Positions 1-7,665 of a DNA stretch of 30,077 nucleotides are shown in pieces. The position numbers and the translations under genes are program-made. The DNA lies in assembly GCA_035545895.1 (NCBI GenBank), contig DASZXJ010000197.1:1-30077 (forward strand). The letters run 5' to 3'. The stretch's first letter is position 1; each line of letters opens with the position of its first letter. The stretch comes from DASZXJ01 sp035545895 (GTDB lineage: Bacteria; Planctomycetota; Phycisphaerae; Tepidisphaerales; Tepidisphaeraceae). The notes under the pieces were generated by a model. The model was not told the DNA's origin and did not search any database. It saw only the letters and a list, made by a program, of their open reading frames with translations.

Positions 1-428
1 ATCGTGATCCCGGTTCGACCCGGAATGTTGTAAAGCACGATCGGCAGATCAACCGCATCCGCCAATGTCATGAAATGGCGATACAGGCCTTCCTGGGTCG
101 GCTTGTTGTAATATGGGTTGACCGACAGGCTCGCATCCGCACCGATTTTCTTGGCGAAACTGTGAAGCTCGATCGCCTCGCTGGTGGCGTTGGCGCCCGT
201 CCCTGCAATGACGGGTATTCTCTTGTTGGCGTATTGCACGGTGAGTTCGATGACTCGTTCATGCTCGGGGAAATCGAGCGTGGGAGATTCGCCGGTCGTG
301 CCGACCGGCACCAGCCCGTCGATGCCGCCTTCGATTTGAAATTCGACCTGCTCGCGCAATCGCGCGGAGTCGATCTTGCCGTCCTTGAACGGAGTAACCA
401 TAGCCGTCATGGCGCCACTGATATTCAT
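1..428 (-). CDS. dapA: 4-hydroxy-tetrahydrodipicolinate synthase, N-terminal part (runs off left edge)
   Basis: Reading leftward from the ATG at 428, the frame stays open to the window edge and begins MNISGAMTAMVTPFKDGKI. It is a class I aldolase-type lyase that condenses pyruvate with aspartate semialdehyde in the lysine and diaminopimelate pathway, in the cytoplasm. The family landmarks are present in order: VPVGTTGESPTL (the GTTGE pyruvate loop), NPYYNKPTQEG and LYNIPGRTG. The catalytic lysine lies beyond the edge. About 142 residues are visible of a usual length near 290. It lies 70 bp downstream of pdxJ on the same strand, with a strong hairpin in between, so it may or may not share that transcript. 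DapA relatives such as NanA share the fold, but these motifs fit DapA best. Identity is firm at family level. Confidence 0.93.
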   Translation of the reverse strand, partial: MNISGAMTAMVTPFKDGKIDSARLREQVEFQIEGGIDGLVPVGTTGESPTLDFPEHERVIELTVQYANKRIPVIAGTGANATSEAIELHSFAKKIGADASLSVNPYYNKPTQEGLYRHFMTLADAVDLPIVLYNIPGRTGIT

Positions 429-477
429 GATGAAGTCGATTCTAGGTGACGACGTGCAATTCTCAAGTCGCCCAGCG

Positions 478-496
478 CCCACGGCTTCGCCGTGGG
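478..496 (-). terminator. Hairpin just after pdxJ
   Basis: The sequence CCCACGGC-TTC-GCCGTGGG is a perfect 8-bp stem with a 3-base loop, two bases past the pdxJ stop codon. There is no U-tract on the minus strand, so it is not a classical intrinsic terminator. It may stabilise the 3' end or attenuate read-through into dapA. An almost identical palindrome lies inside pdxJ at 734-752, which suggests a dispersed repeat. Confidence 0.4.
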
Positions 497-498
497 TC

Positions 499-1236
499 CT
501 ATTTCGGGTTTGTTTCGCAAATATCGAGGTATTTCCGCACGGTAGTGGGTAATCCAAACTCCAGCGCATCAGCTATCAAAGCATGCCCGATCGACACCTC
601 GGCAATCTGTGGAATCTGCTGTAGGAGGGGCGGGAGGTTAAGCAGATTGAGGTCATGGCCGGCGTTGACGGACAGTCCCAGCTCCACTGCACGACGGGCG
701 GCGGAAATATATGGGTCAATCGCGCCAATCTTTCCCACGGCAAAGCCGTGGGCGTAGGGCTCGGTGTAGAGTTCGACGCGATCAGCGCCGACTTGGCGCG
801 CCAGTTCCATATCAGCCGCAACCGGGTCCATGAACAGACTCACGCGCGAGCCGATTTCCTTCAACTGCTTGATCAGCGGCGCGATGCGCTCTGCACTGCT
901 GCGCAAATCCCATCCGTGATTACTGGTGAAGGCTTCTCTGGCATCGGGCACCAGCGTGCATTGCGTGGGTTTGGCTTTCTCGACGATATCCATGTATTCG
1001 ATGAGGGGATTGCCTTCGATGTTAAATTCAGCCCGCGGATACTTTTTCAGAAGTGTGACCAGATCATCAACATCGCCGGGCCGGATGTGCCGCTGGTCGG
1101 GGCGGGGGTGAACGGTGATGCCATGTGCCCCGGCATCAAGGCACATGCGGGCTGCGTGAACGATGCTGGGAATTTGCAGCATGCGCGTGTTTCTCAGCGT
1201 GGCGACCTTATTGATGTTCACGGAGAGCTTGGTCAT
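499..1236 (-). CDS. pdxJ: Pyridoxine 5'-phosphate synthase PdxJ
   Basis: This 245-residue cytoplasmic TIM-barrel enzyme condenses 1-deoxyxylulose 5-phosphate with 3-amino-1-hydroxyacetone 1-phosphate to give pyridoxine 5'-phosphate, in the DXP-dependent vitamin B6 route. Diagnostic segments are LSVNINKVATLRNTR at the N-terminus, HPRPDQRHI, EFNIEG (catalytic Glu), CTLVPD, SLFMDP and NAGHDLNLLNL. The ATG at 1236 was chosen because MTKLSVNINKVATLRN is the normal family start; a longer frame adds 13 non-conserved residues that overlap nnr. It begins 10 bp after the nnr stop, so the two are probably co-transcribed. One oddity: codons for the AHGFAVG segment form a perfect palindrome at 734-752. 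Confidence 0.95.
   Translation of the reverse strand: MTKLSVNINKVATLRNTRMLQIPSIVHAARMCLDAGAHGITVHPRPDQRHIRPGDVDDLVTLLKKYPRAEFNIEGNPLIEYMDIVEKAKPTQCTLVPDAREAFTSNHGWDLRSSAERIAPLIKQLKEIGSRVSLFMDPVAADMELARQVGADRVELYTEPYAHGFAVGKIGAIDPYISAARRAVELGLSVNAGHDLNLLNLPPLLQQIPQIAEVSIGHALIADALEFGLPTTVRKYLDICETNPK
734..752. repeat. Palindrome inside pdxJ, near copy of the 478-496 hairpin
   Basis: CCCACGGC-AAA-GCCGTGGG has the same 8-bp arms as the hairpin at 478-496 and differs only in the 3-base loop. It lies in frame inside pdxJ, near the ELYTEPYAHGFAVG segment. It may be a small REP-like unit tolerated in the reading frame, or chance in GC-rich coding DNA. Confidence 0.4.
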
Positions 1237-1246
1237 GGCAGGGATT

Positions 1247-1894
1247 CTAACGGGATGAACGGCCAACTTCCTCAATCAGTTCCCGCGGGCAGCCGATGTC
1301 GGCGACAATCACATCCCCGGTGTATTGCCGCGATACGGGATTGGTAAATCCGATTTTCTCGGCAACAAACGTCACCGTTTTGACGGCTTTAACGCATGGA
1401 CCAAGCGGATCACCCGTATCGCAGTCCAGTCCGCTGGGCAGATCGACCGCCAGGATAGGAACATTGGCGTCGTTCATTCGGTGGATTACCGTTGCTCCAT
1501 CCGGCCGAGGAGGCTGCGATAATCCCGTGCCAAACAGCGCATCGACGATCAGCGCCGGCTTGGCAAGCCATCCAAGAGGCAATTTCATTGCCTCAACGAT
1601 TTGCCAGTTAATCAGTGCATCGCCGGTGTATTTGGAATGTGCGACGGCTGGATGGATGGTGACTTGCGCGCCCAGATTGTGTAGATGTCTCGCAACGGCC
1701 AGCCCGTCACCGCCGTTGTTTCCGGCGCCGCAGACGACCAAAACGGAATCTGGCCGATGTTCGAGCATCTCCCAGGCGACACTCGCCGCCGCCCGTGAGG
1801 CGTTTTCCATCAGCACGATTCCGGGAATCTGAAATTCCTCGATTGATCGGCGGTCGATTTCGCGAACTTGTGCACGTGTCAGTCGGGCCATCAT
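1247..1894 (-). CDS. nnr: NAD(P)H-hydrate epimerase (YjeF N-terminal domain)
   Basis: This 215-residue protein epimerises damaged NAD(P)H hydrates (R to S) so that the dehydratase can repair them. The YjeF_N domain fills the whole chain: LTRAQVREIDRRSIEE at the start, LMENASRAAA, the Rossmann loop CGAGNNGGDGLAVARHL, DALFGTGL, and AVDLPSGLDCDTG with the catalytic Asp. The ADP/ATP-dependent dehydratase half found in bifunctional Nnr proteins is absent, so the dehydratase must be elsewhere. Two adjacent ATGs (1894 and 1891) are possible starts; a longer frame reaching 2041 runs through surE and was rejected. A TATAAT ends 3 bp before the 1894 ATG, so the mRNA may be leaderless. It diverges from surE with an 18-bp gap. 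Confidence 0.92.
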   Translation of the reverse strand: MMARLTRAQVREIDRRSIEEFQIPGIVLMENASRAAASVAWEMLEHRPDSVLVVCGAGNNGGDGLAVARHLHNLGAQVTIHPAVAHSKYTGDALINWQIVEAMKLPLGWLAKPALIVDALFGTGLSQPPRPDGATVIHRMNDANVPILAVDLPSGLDCDTGDPLGPCVKAVKTVTFVAEKIGFTNPVSRQYTGDVIVADIGCPRELIEEVGRSSR

Positions 1895-1897
1895 GGC

Positions 1898-1903
1898 ATT
1901 ATA
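1898..1903 (-). promoter_or_regulatory. TATAAT -10-like box for nnr
   Basis: On the minus strand the hexamer TATAAT lies 3 bp upstream of the first nnr ATG. A start site 6-8 bp downstream would fall on or inside the initiation codons, implying a leaderless transcript. No good -35 box is visible at 16-18 bp spacing (AGGAGG sits there), so this call is weak. Confidence 0.25.
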
Positions 1904-1912
1904 CTCTTCGCC

Positions 1913-2686
1913 ATGCTGATCCTCCTGACCAACGACGATGGCATTCGCGCACCCGGCATCATTGCCATCTATCGAGAGCTGATTAAGTTGGGCGAAGTGC
2001 ATGTGGTTGCGCCCGAAACCGTTCAAAGCGCTGCCGGCCATGGCATTACGATTTATACGCCCATCCTGACCAGCAAGGTGACGATCGAAGGCGCGTTCAC
2101 GGGTACGGCGGTCGATGGCCGGCCGGCGGACTGCGTGAAACTCGCGACGTCACATCTGCTGCCGCGCACGCCCGATCTGGTCGTCAGCGGAATGAACAGC
2201 GGCGTTAATGTCGGCATCAACGTCATCTACAGCGGCACGGTGGCGGCGGCGATTGAAGCAGCATTTCTTGGACTGCCAAGCGTCGCGGTTTCGCTGATGC
2301 TCGATCCACCGCAATCGCCGGATTATGCGCACGGTGCAAAACTGGCACGGGAAACGATCGAGCAGGTGCTGGCCGCCGGCATCAAGTCCGGTCAGGTGGC
2401 GAGCATCAACATTCCGCCGCTGCGCAATGGTCAGAATCCGACCGGCGTCAAAATCGCCCGCCAATGCACCCGGCCATGGGTGGATACGTATGAACGCCGC
2501 GTCAATCCACATGGCCGAGACTATTTCTGGAACAGCAGCATTTTCAAATTAAACGATTCTGATCAGGATACTGACGTCGCATATGTGCAGCAGGGCTACA
2601 TCACGATCACGCCTTTACAATTCGATATGACGCATCACCCGATGTTGCGCGATTGGGAAGGGCGGGACTGGACGAGAAGGAAATGA
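1913..2686 (+). CDS. surE: 5'/3'-nucleotidase SurE
   Basis: This 257-residue metal-dependent phosphatase acts on nucleoside 5'- and 3'-monophosphates in the cytoplasm. The start ATG at 1913 gives MLILLTNDDGIRAPGI, the canonical N-terminus with the metal-binding Asp pair. Later motifs are VVAPETVQSAAGHGIT, the SGMNSGVNVG loop (metal-ligand Asn) and YSGTVAAAIEA. Length is normal for the family. An extended frame from 1868 would overlap nnr and adds nothing conserved. No Shine-Dalgarno is visible before the ATG. The gene stands alone on the plus strand, followed by a GTGACA...TGTCAC palindromic element. Confidence 0.95.
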   Translation: MLILLTNDDGIRAPGIIAIYRELIKLGEVHVVAPETVQSAAGHGITIYTPILTSKVTIEGAFTGTAVDGRPADCVKLATSHLLPRTPDLVVSGMNSGVNVGINVIYSGTVAAAIEAAFLGLPSVAVSLMLDPPQSPDYAHGAKLARETIEQVLAAGIKSGQVASINIPPLRNGQNPTGVKIARQCTRPWVDTYERRVNPHGRDYFWNSSIFKLNDSDQDTDVAYVQQGYITITPLQFDMTHHPMLRDWEGRDWTRRK

Positions 2687-2698
2687 TTTATAAAGGTC

Positions 2699-2756
2699 GT
2701 GACACGGGCGTCCTGCTCATGACTAATTGCGTTCATGGCCGAGACGGCCATGTCAC
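2699..2756. repeat. GTGACA...TGTCAC palindromic element, copy A
   Basis: A 58-bp intergenic segment starts GTGACACGGGC and ends in a perfect hairpin, CATGGCCG-AGA-CGGCCATG (2734-2752), then TCAC. The GTGACA/TGTCAC ends and internal hairpin match the cores of the elements at 20720-20777 and 11410-11456. The outer terminal repeats of those two copies are not recognisable here, so this may be a relative or a partial copy. It lies between the surE stop and the stop of the leftward gene at 2762 and could act as a bidirectional transcription barrier. Confidence 0.5.
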
Positions 2757-2761
2757 AAATA

Positions 2762-3319
2762 TTACCTTCCAATGCGCTGCCTGATTTGTTCTTCGCTGAT
2801 TTGTTCGTTAGTCAGCGCCGCCACTGAATACAACTTCCATCCTTCGCCGAGATTTTGATATTGGAGTTGCCAATCACTCACACCCGACTGGGCTCCGATC
2901 TCAGTGAAGACGCGGATGCTCACCTTGATGATCGACGCCGCCTTTTCAGTTTCCAGCCCGGTGATTTTTACAGAACGCAGCGAATACTGATCGGAAACGT
3001 TTTGGGCGGCTTTGGTGATCGCCTCCGGCCCGGTGATGCCGTAAAAACTGGTTTGCGGATCGAGCAGGGATTGAAACCTTGTCCAATTATGGGTGTCCGC
3101 AGCGGCAGCGAGTTCGCGCGTCCGCCGCACGGCATGTTCTCGGGGCGTTTCCACCAGGTAGCTCACCAAGGCAATTAAAACGCCGGCCAGAAGTACACTT
3201 AAACCGATCCGTTTGGACGAATTGTCCTGTCGATTATTCCCCACCCACCAGATAAACACTCCCGCAACAATGCAGAACGTCGGCAGCCACCAGGGTGTTT
3301 CAAACAGCAGATCGCTCAT
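2762..3319 (-). CDS. Membrane-anchored protein with NTF2/SnoaL-like C-terminal half
   Basis: This 185-residue protein is not assigned to a named family. Residues about 8-28 and 38-57 are hydrophobic and look like two transmembrane helices separated by the polar stretch GNNRQDNSSKR. The remainder, from REHAVRRTRELAAAADTHNW onward, has the pattern of NTF2-like folds: an N-terminal helix, then alternating beta strands ending in WQLQYQNLGEGWKLYSV. That fold assignment is an inference. No catalytic residues can be proposed. It diverges from the maf operon with a 64-bp gap. Confidence 0.7.
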   Translation of the reverse strand: MSDLLFETPWWLPTFCIVAGVFIWWVGNNRQDNSSKRIGLSVLLAGVLIALVSYLVETPREHAVRRTRELAAAADTHNWTRFQSLLDPQTSFYGITGPEAITKAAQNVSDQYSLRSVKITGLETEKAASIIKVSIRVFTEIGAQSGVSDWQLQYQNLGEGWKLYSVAALTNEQISEEQIRQRIGR

Positions 3320-3383
3320 TTGTTCAACCTCTTGACCGCCAACGTCCGATAAACCCTTAGGTAAACGCTACATACATACGACA

Positions 3384-5330
3384 ATGACTGCAAGTATCGA
3401 TCAATCCCTGCGATACATGCTGCCCGATGATGCAGCATACCTCAAGAATCTGGCTGCGCTCTGGGCGATGGAACCGCATCTGGCTCGCGAAGTTGAAGCG
3501 CTTTCCGTCGCCGATGCCTCGATTGTCGTCGAGCCCTCCAAATCCGGCGAGCCGACGGCGCGCATACACGCTTCCGACGGTCGCATGCTCAATCTTCATA
3601 GCCGTTACAAGCCCATTGACGAAGCCTCCAAGCTGGTCGATTCGGCTGCCACCGACGAACTGGTTGCCTTTTATGTCAGTGGCTTTGGTCTTGGCTATCA
3701 CGTTCAGGAGCTTTTTGATCGTTGCGGAGATGATTCGATCATCTGTGTCTTCGAGCCCGATCTTCGAATTTTGAGGGCCGCGTTTGAAAATCGTGATTTC
3801 AGCAGGATGATCGAAAGCGGCCGCGTTTTCTGGTTCTGGCGATTGGACAAAGCCGAACTCTTTACCCGTCTGACCGCTTGGCAGCCGTCGATTACGATGG
3901 GCATCAGCCGAATTATTCATCCACCGAGCCTTGAACTGGCAGGAGCTTTTCATAATCAAATGCACACGTGGGTGCAGGAGTTTTGTGCGTACGCCCACAC
4001 GACCGTGAATACGCTGGTACTCAACGGCAAGCGCACCGCTGAAAATGTCGCGCGAAACTTGCCCTGGTATGTCGCCACTCCCAGTCTTTCGCGATTGAAG
4101 GATCAATACAAAGGCAAGCCTGCAATTATTGTGTCGGCCGGTCCGTCTTTGCGGAAAAATAAACATTTGTTAAAGGATGCAGCGGGCAAAGCGGTCATCG
4201 TTGCCGTGCAGACAACTCTTCAGCCGCTTTTGGAGCTGGGGGTTGAACCCAATTTTGTCACTTCGCTGGACTATCACGATATCAGCACGCGATTCTGGGA
4301 AAATCTTCCGCGTAATTTGAAGACTGAACTGATCGCCGAGCCCAAAGCTGCCAGCAGTATTTTTGAATTGAACCCCGGTCCGCTTTCGGTCATCGGCAAT
4401 GAATTTGCCGAAAGTCTGCTTGCGGAAATGAAACTAAATAAGGCCAAACTCCCCAGCGGAGCAACGGTCGCGCACCTGGCATATTACGTGGCAGAGCATC
4501 TGGGGTGCAATCCGATCATTTTTGTTGGCCAGGACTTGGGCTTTTCCGATGGTCTTTGCTACGCGCCAGGCACGAGCTACGAAGACGTCTGGCGGCCGGA
4601 AATGGGACGGTTCTGCACGGTTGAAATGAAACAGTGGGAACAGATCGTCCGCGAACGGGGCATCATGCGAAAAGTTCCGGACTACCAGGGCCAGCCGATG
4701 TATACCGAAGAACGGCTCTTCACCTATCTTCAGCATTTCGAGCGCGATTTCGCCAGGACCAAGACGAAAATCATTGACGCCACTGAAGGCGGCGTCCTGA
4801 AACGCGGCGCGCAATCGATGACCCTTCACAATGCGATCACCCAGTTCTGCACCCAGCCGCTTGCGGCTCAGCGCGCCGCCTCTGCTCCGATTGAACGTTG
4901 GGATCTTCTAGGCGATTGCACGGCCTCGCTCAAAAACCGTCGTAGCGAAGCACAACAGGTCGAACAAATCAGCCGCAAGACGCTGCCGCTGCTCGAAGAG
5001 GTCCGTGACAACCTCGAAGACCAGGCGCGCGTCAACCGCATCATTGGACAGATCGACCAATTGCGAGTGCAGATGACGCAATACGGCGCGTGCTACAACA
5101 TGATTATGCAATTGACGCAGCAATCAGAACTGGTGCGTTTCAAGGCGGATCGCCGCATCTCAGCCGCCCGCATTTCCGGGATCGAACGGCAAAAGCGCCA
5201 GGTGCAGCGAGACATCGACAACGTCAATTCCGTCATCGAGGCGACCATCGAGTTTCAGCGGTTGATGGACAAAACGCTGGATCACATCGATCAATTCATA
5301 CATCGCACGCATCGCAGGGAGGCGGCCTGA
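3384..5330 (+). CDS. Maf/DUF115-type motility-associated glycosyltransferase
   Basis: This 648-residue protein belongs to the DUF115 (MptE-like)/Maf group, whose bacterial members transfer nonulosonic acids such as pseudaminic or legionaminic acid onto flagellin. The central domain starts near residue 244 with KPAIIVSAGPSLRKNK, followed by LLELGVEPNFVTSLDYHD and later SGATVAHLAYYVAEHLGC and IFVGQDLGFSDG. The last roughly 170 residues are rich in Glu, Gln and Arg and probably helical (RSEAQQVEQISRKTLPLLEE onward). It heads an operon with neuA-, neuB- and neuC-like genes, which strongly supports a nonulosonate substrate. Its stop overlaps the next start as TGATG. No flagellin gene is in the window, so the acceptor is inferred. 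Confidence 0.85.
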   Translation: MTASIDQSLRYMLPDDAAYLKNLAALWAMEPHLAREVEALSVADASIVVEPSKSGEPTARIHASDGRMLNLHSRYKPIDEASKLVDSAATDELVAFYVSGFGLGYHVQELFDRCGDDSIICVFEPDLRILRAAFENRDFSRMIESGRVFWFWRLDKAELFTRLTAWQPSITMGISRIIHPPSLELAGAFHNQMHTWVQEFCAYAHTTVNTLVLNGKRTAENVARNLPWYVATPSLSRLKDQYKGKPAIIVSAGPSLRKNKHLLKDAAGKAVIVAVQTTLQPLLELGVEPNFVTSLDYHDISTRFWENLPRNLKTELIAEPKAASSIFELNPGPLSVIGNEFAESLLAEMKLNKAKLPSGATVAHLAYYVAEHLGCNPIIFVGQDLGFSDGLCYAPGTSYEDVWRPEMGRFCTVEMKQWEQIVRERGIMRKVPDYQGQPMYTEERLFTYLQHFERDFARTKTKIIDATEGGVLKRGAQSMTLHNAITQFCTQPLAAQRAASAPIERWDLLGDCTASLKNRRSEAQQVEQISRKTLPLLEEVRDNLEDQARVNRIIGQIDQLRVQMTQYGACYNMIMQLTQQSELVRFKADRRISAARISGIERQKRQVQRDIDNVNSVIEATIEFQRLMDKTLDHIDQFIHRTHRREAA

Positions 5331-6937
5331 TGCCAAACGTGAGCGCCGTCATTTCGATGTTGCACGAGCCGTCTGACGTAAACAGCGCAACGCGCCTGTT
5401 CCGTCGCCAGCCGGTGCTGGGGTGGACACTCCAGCGCTTGTGGATGTGCCATCGACTGAATTCCATTGCCGTGCTTTGCTGGGAGGATCAGCTTCCGCAG
5501 GTGCAGCCGCTGGCATCGGAGCGGCAGGCCCATATTCTTGCCAAGCATCCCAGGCAGAAACTTCCAGCCATCCAATCCATCGCGGCATCGCGCCGCTGGG
5601 CGGATGGCTGGCGAGGCGGGTTGCTTTCGACCTGCGATTTTGATCTGGGCTTTCACGCCGAATGGACCGGCGAAATCATCGAGAAACTCTCCAGCCAGGC
5701 GGTGATCCTTGTCGATCCGTCGGCAGGGCTGGTCGATCCGAAAATCATCGCAGCCATGGTCGATGAGGCTGAATCGCGCGAGCACATCGAACTCTTCTTT
5801 ACGCAGGCAGCGCCCGGTCTGGCGGGTGCGCTTCTTCGATCAGAGATGGTGAAACGTCTGGCCGATGCGAAGACCCACCCGGGAAAGGTTCTGCATTATC
5901 TTCCCGATCAACCCATGCGCGATCCGATTGGCGGCGAAAGCTGCGTGGCCGTTCCCACGGCCGTCGCGCGAACACGACATAACTTCCGCCTCGATTCCGA
6001 CCGGCAAATCGGGCGCCTGACCCATGCCGCGGTTCATCTCAACGGCGAACTCATGAAGAGCGATGCGGAAGATCTGCTCAGCCGGTTGCGATGGACAAGC
6101 AGCGTCGATTTGCTGCCGCAGGAAATTGTTTTGGAGATCAATACCAACCGAAATACATCGCCGATTTTTTCTGCTGCCAGTAAGTCTTCGATCCAGCGCC
6201 CAAATTTGTCGTTGGAAATCGCTGAACGCATTTTCGACCAAATTGGTTCGGAAGTTCGCGTCACTTTGGCAGGAGTTGGCGATCCGCTGCTGCACGAGCA
6301 ATTATTCGACATCATCGCATCAGCGAAAAACGCGGGTGTAAAGGCGATCCATCTTGAGACCGATCTGCTGCCGAATAGGCAGAATTCGCTCGATCAACTT
6401 GCAGAATCCGAAATTGACGTCGTTTCGATTCATCTGCCCGCGATGACCGCGGAAACCTATGCAGCGGTCATGGGCGTCGATCAATTCATGCAGGCGATCA
6501 ACAACATTCAATATCTGCAGATGCGCCGGCAGCAGCGAGGCCTGGGCGTGCCGATCCTTTCTCCGCTTTTTGCCAAGTGCAAACAGAATCTGGCGGAGAT
6601 GGAGGCGTGGTATGACCAATGGCTGCGCGCACTGGGCGCGGCGGTCATTGTCGGTCCAACTGATTTTGCGGGATTGATTCCCGATTCGTCGCTGGCGGAT
6701 ATGTCGCCGCCGCAGCGAAAGCCGTGCAATCGCATCAATTCGCGCATGACGATCCTGAGCGATGGCAACGTCGTTTCCTGCGAGCAGGATGTGACGGCCC
6801 GCCAGGTCATGGGGCATGTTTCTTCGAATGCGCTTTCTGATATCTGGCAAAGCGAATTCGACAAATTGCGGATCGCCCACAAAAGTGGCTGTCATGGCGC
6901 GGTCTGTTCCGCCTGCCGCGAATGGCATCGACCATGA
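5330..6937 (+). CDS. Radical-SAM/SPASM-like protein lacking the core cluster cysteines, with sugar-nucleotidyltransferase-like N-terminus
   Basis: This 535-residue protein starts at the ATG overlapping the maf stop, preceded by GGAGG; the longer open frame inside maf was rejected. Residues about 1-250 vaguely resemble a nucleotidyltransferase (RRQPVLGWTLQRL; ILVDPSAGLVDPKI), but the usual signature loop is missing. From about residue 260 the chain follows a radical SAM barrel: EIVLEINTNRN, then VTLAGVGDPLLHEQLFDII and VKAIHLETDLL. Where CxxxCxxC is expected there are no cysteines. The C-terminal about 75 residues look like an intact SPASM segment (PCNRINSRMTILSDGNVVSC, then CHGAVCSACREW). It is translationally coupled to maf and neuA (ATGA overlap). 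Its role is unknown; a non-catalytic or repurposed member of the nonulosonate pathway is my inference. Confidence 0.7.
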   Translation: MPNVSAVISMLHEPSDVNSATRLFRRQPVLGWTLQRLWMCHRLNSIAVLCWEDQLPQVQPLASERQAHILAKHPRQKLPAIQSIAASRRWADGWRGGLLSTCDFDLGFHAEWTGEIIEKLSSQAVILVDPSAGLVDPKIIAAMVDEAESREHIELFFTQAAPGLAGALLRSEMVKRLADAKTHPGKVLHYLPDQPMRDPIGGESCVAVPTAVARTRHNFRLDSDRQIGRLTHAAVHLNGELMKSDAEDLLSRLRWTSSVDLLPQEIVLEINTNRNTSPIFSAASKSSIQRPNLSLEIAERIFDQIGSEVRVTLAGVGDPLLHEQLFDIIASAKNAGVKAIHLETDLLPNRQNSLDQLAESEIDVVSIHLPAMTAETYAAVMGVDQFMQAINNIQYLQMRRQQRGLGVPILSPLFAKCKQNLAEMEAWYDQWLRALGAAVIVGPTDFAGLIPDSSLADMSPPQRKPCNRINSRMTILSDGNVVSCEQDVTARQVMGHVSSNALSDIWQSEFDKLRIAHKSGCHGAVCSACREWHRP

Positions 6938-7665
6938 ACGTATTAGGCGTCATCCTCGCGCGTGCCGGCAGCCAGGGGCTGAAGAACAAACATCTTCTGC
7001 CGCTGCTGGATCGGCCGGTCATCAGCTATACCTTCGATCACGCCCGCCAAGCCACACGCCTGGCGCACATCGTTGTTTCAACCGATTGTCCTGAAATTCA
7101 AATTCTCGCGGCCGATGCTGGCTTTGACGTCATTGACCGTCCTTCCGAACTGGCCAGCGGCAATGCATCGGTCCAGGGGGTCATGCTCCATGCCATGGAG
7201 CAAATCGGTTTGCGAAACAAGTTTCATGCTGATGCGTTGGTGGTGCTTTACGGAAACGTTCCAGTGCGTCCCGCCGGAGTCATCGATCACGCGATCGACA
7301 TGCTCGAATCAACCGGTTGCGACTCCGTGCGGAGCTTCTGCCCCGTGGGCAAATGGCACCCCGCCTGGATGGCGCGACTCAGCCGAGACCGCGTGCAGGC
7401 GCTTCATTCCGGCAGCATTCATCGGCGGCAGGATTTGGAACCGCTTTATTTGCATGATGGCGCCGTGGTCGCGGTCAGCCGGGCGTCGATGCTGCTCGGT
7501 GAGCAGAATCCGGAAGATCCGCACGCATTTTTCGGCAAGGATCGTCGCGGTTTCAAAGTGGAAGCCGGCGAAACGGTTGAAATTGACCAACAGCGTGACC
7601 TGTACTGGGCCGAGGCGGTGCTGCGCGATCAGGCCACACACAGCAAGGTGAGGATGGCGTCATGA
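6934..7665 (+). CDS. neuA: CMP-nonulosonate (sialic-acid-type) cytidylyltransferase, NeuA-like
   Basis: This 243-residue cytidylyltransferase activates a nonulosonic acid with CTP to give the CMP-sugar used by the glycosyltransferase. The start MNVLGVILARAGSQGLKNKH carries the family nucleotide-binding loop, followed by LLPLLDRPVISYTFDHA and VVSTDCPEI. The usual QPTSPLR motif reads LYGNVPVRPA, and the C-terminal substrate loop reads EPLYLHDGAVVAV. The ATG at 6934 gives a 4-bp ATGA overlap with the preceding gene; another ATG at 6922 is possible but less likely. Whether the substrate is Neu5Ac, legionaminate or pseudaminate cannot be settled from sequence alone. Confidence 0.85.
   Translation: MNVLGVILARAGSQGLKNKHLLPLLDRPVISYTFDHARQATRLAHIVVSTDCPEIQILAADAGFDVIDRPSELASGNASVQGVMLHAMEQIGLRNKFHADALVVLYGNVPVRPAGVIDHAIDMLESTGCDSVRSFCPVGKWHPAWMARLSRDRVQALHSGSIHRRQDLEPLYLHDGAVVAVSRASMLLGEQNPEDPHAFFGKDRRGFKVEAGETVEIDQQRDLYWAEAVLRDQATHSKVRMAS

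Noticed and set aside
655..1347. Plus-strand open frame opposite pdxJ
   Set aside because: Shadow of PdxJ; no domain signature.
3357..4166. Minus-strand open frame opposite the start of maf
   Set aside because: Fully antisense to conserved Maf sequence and without recognisable motifs.
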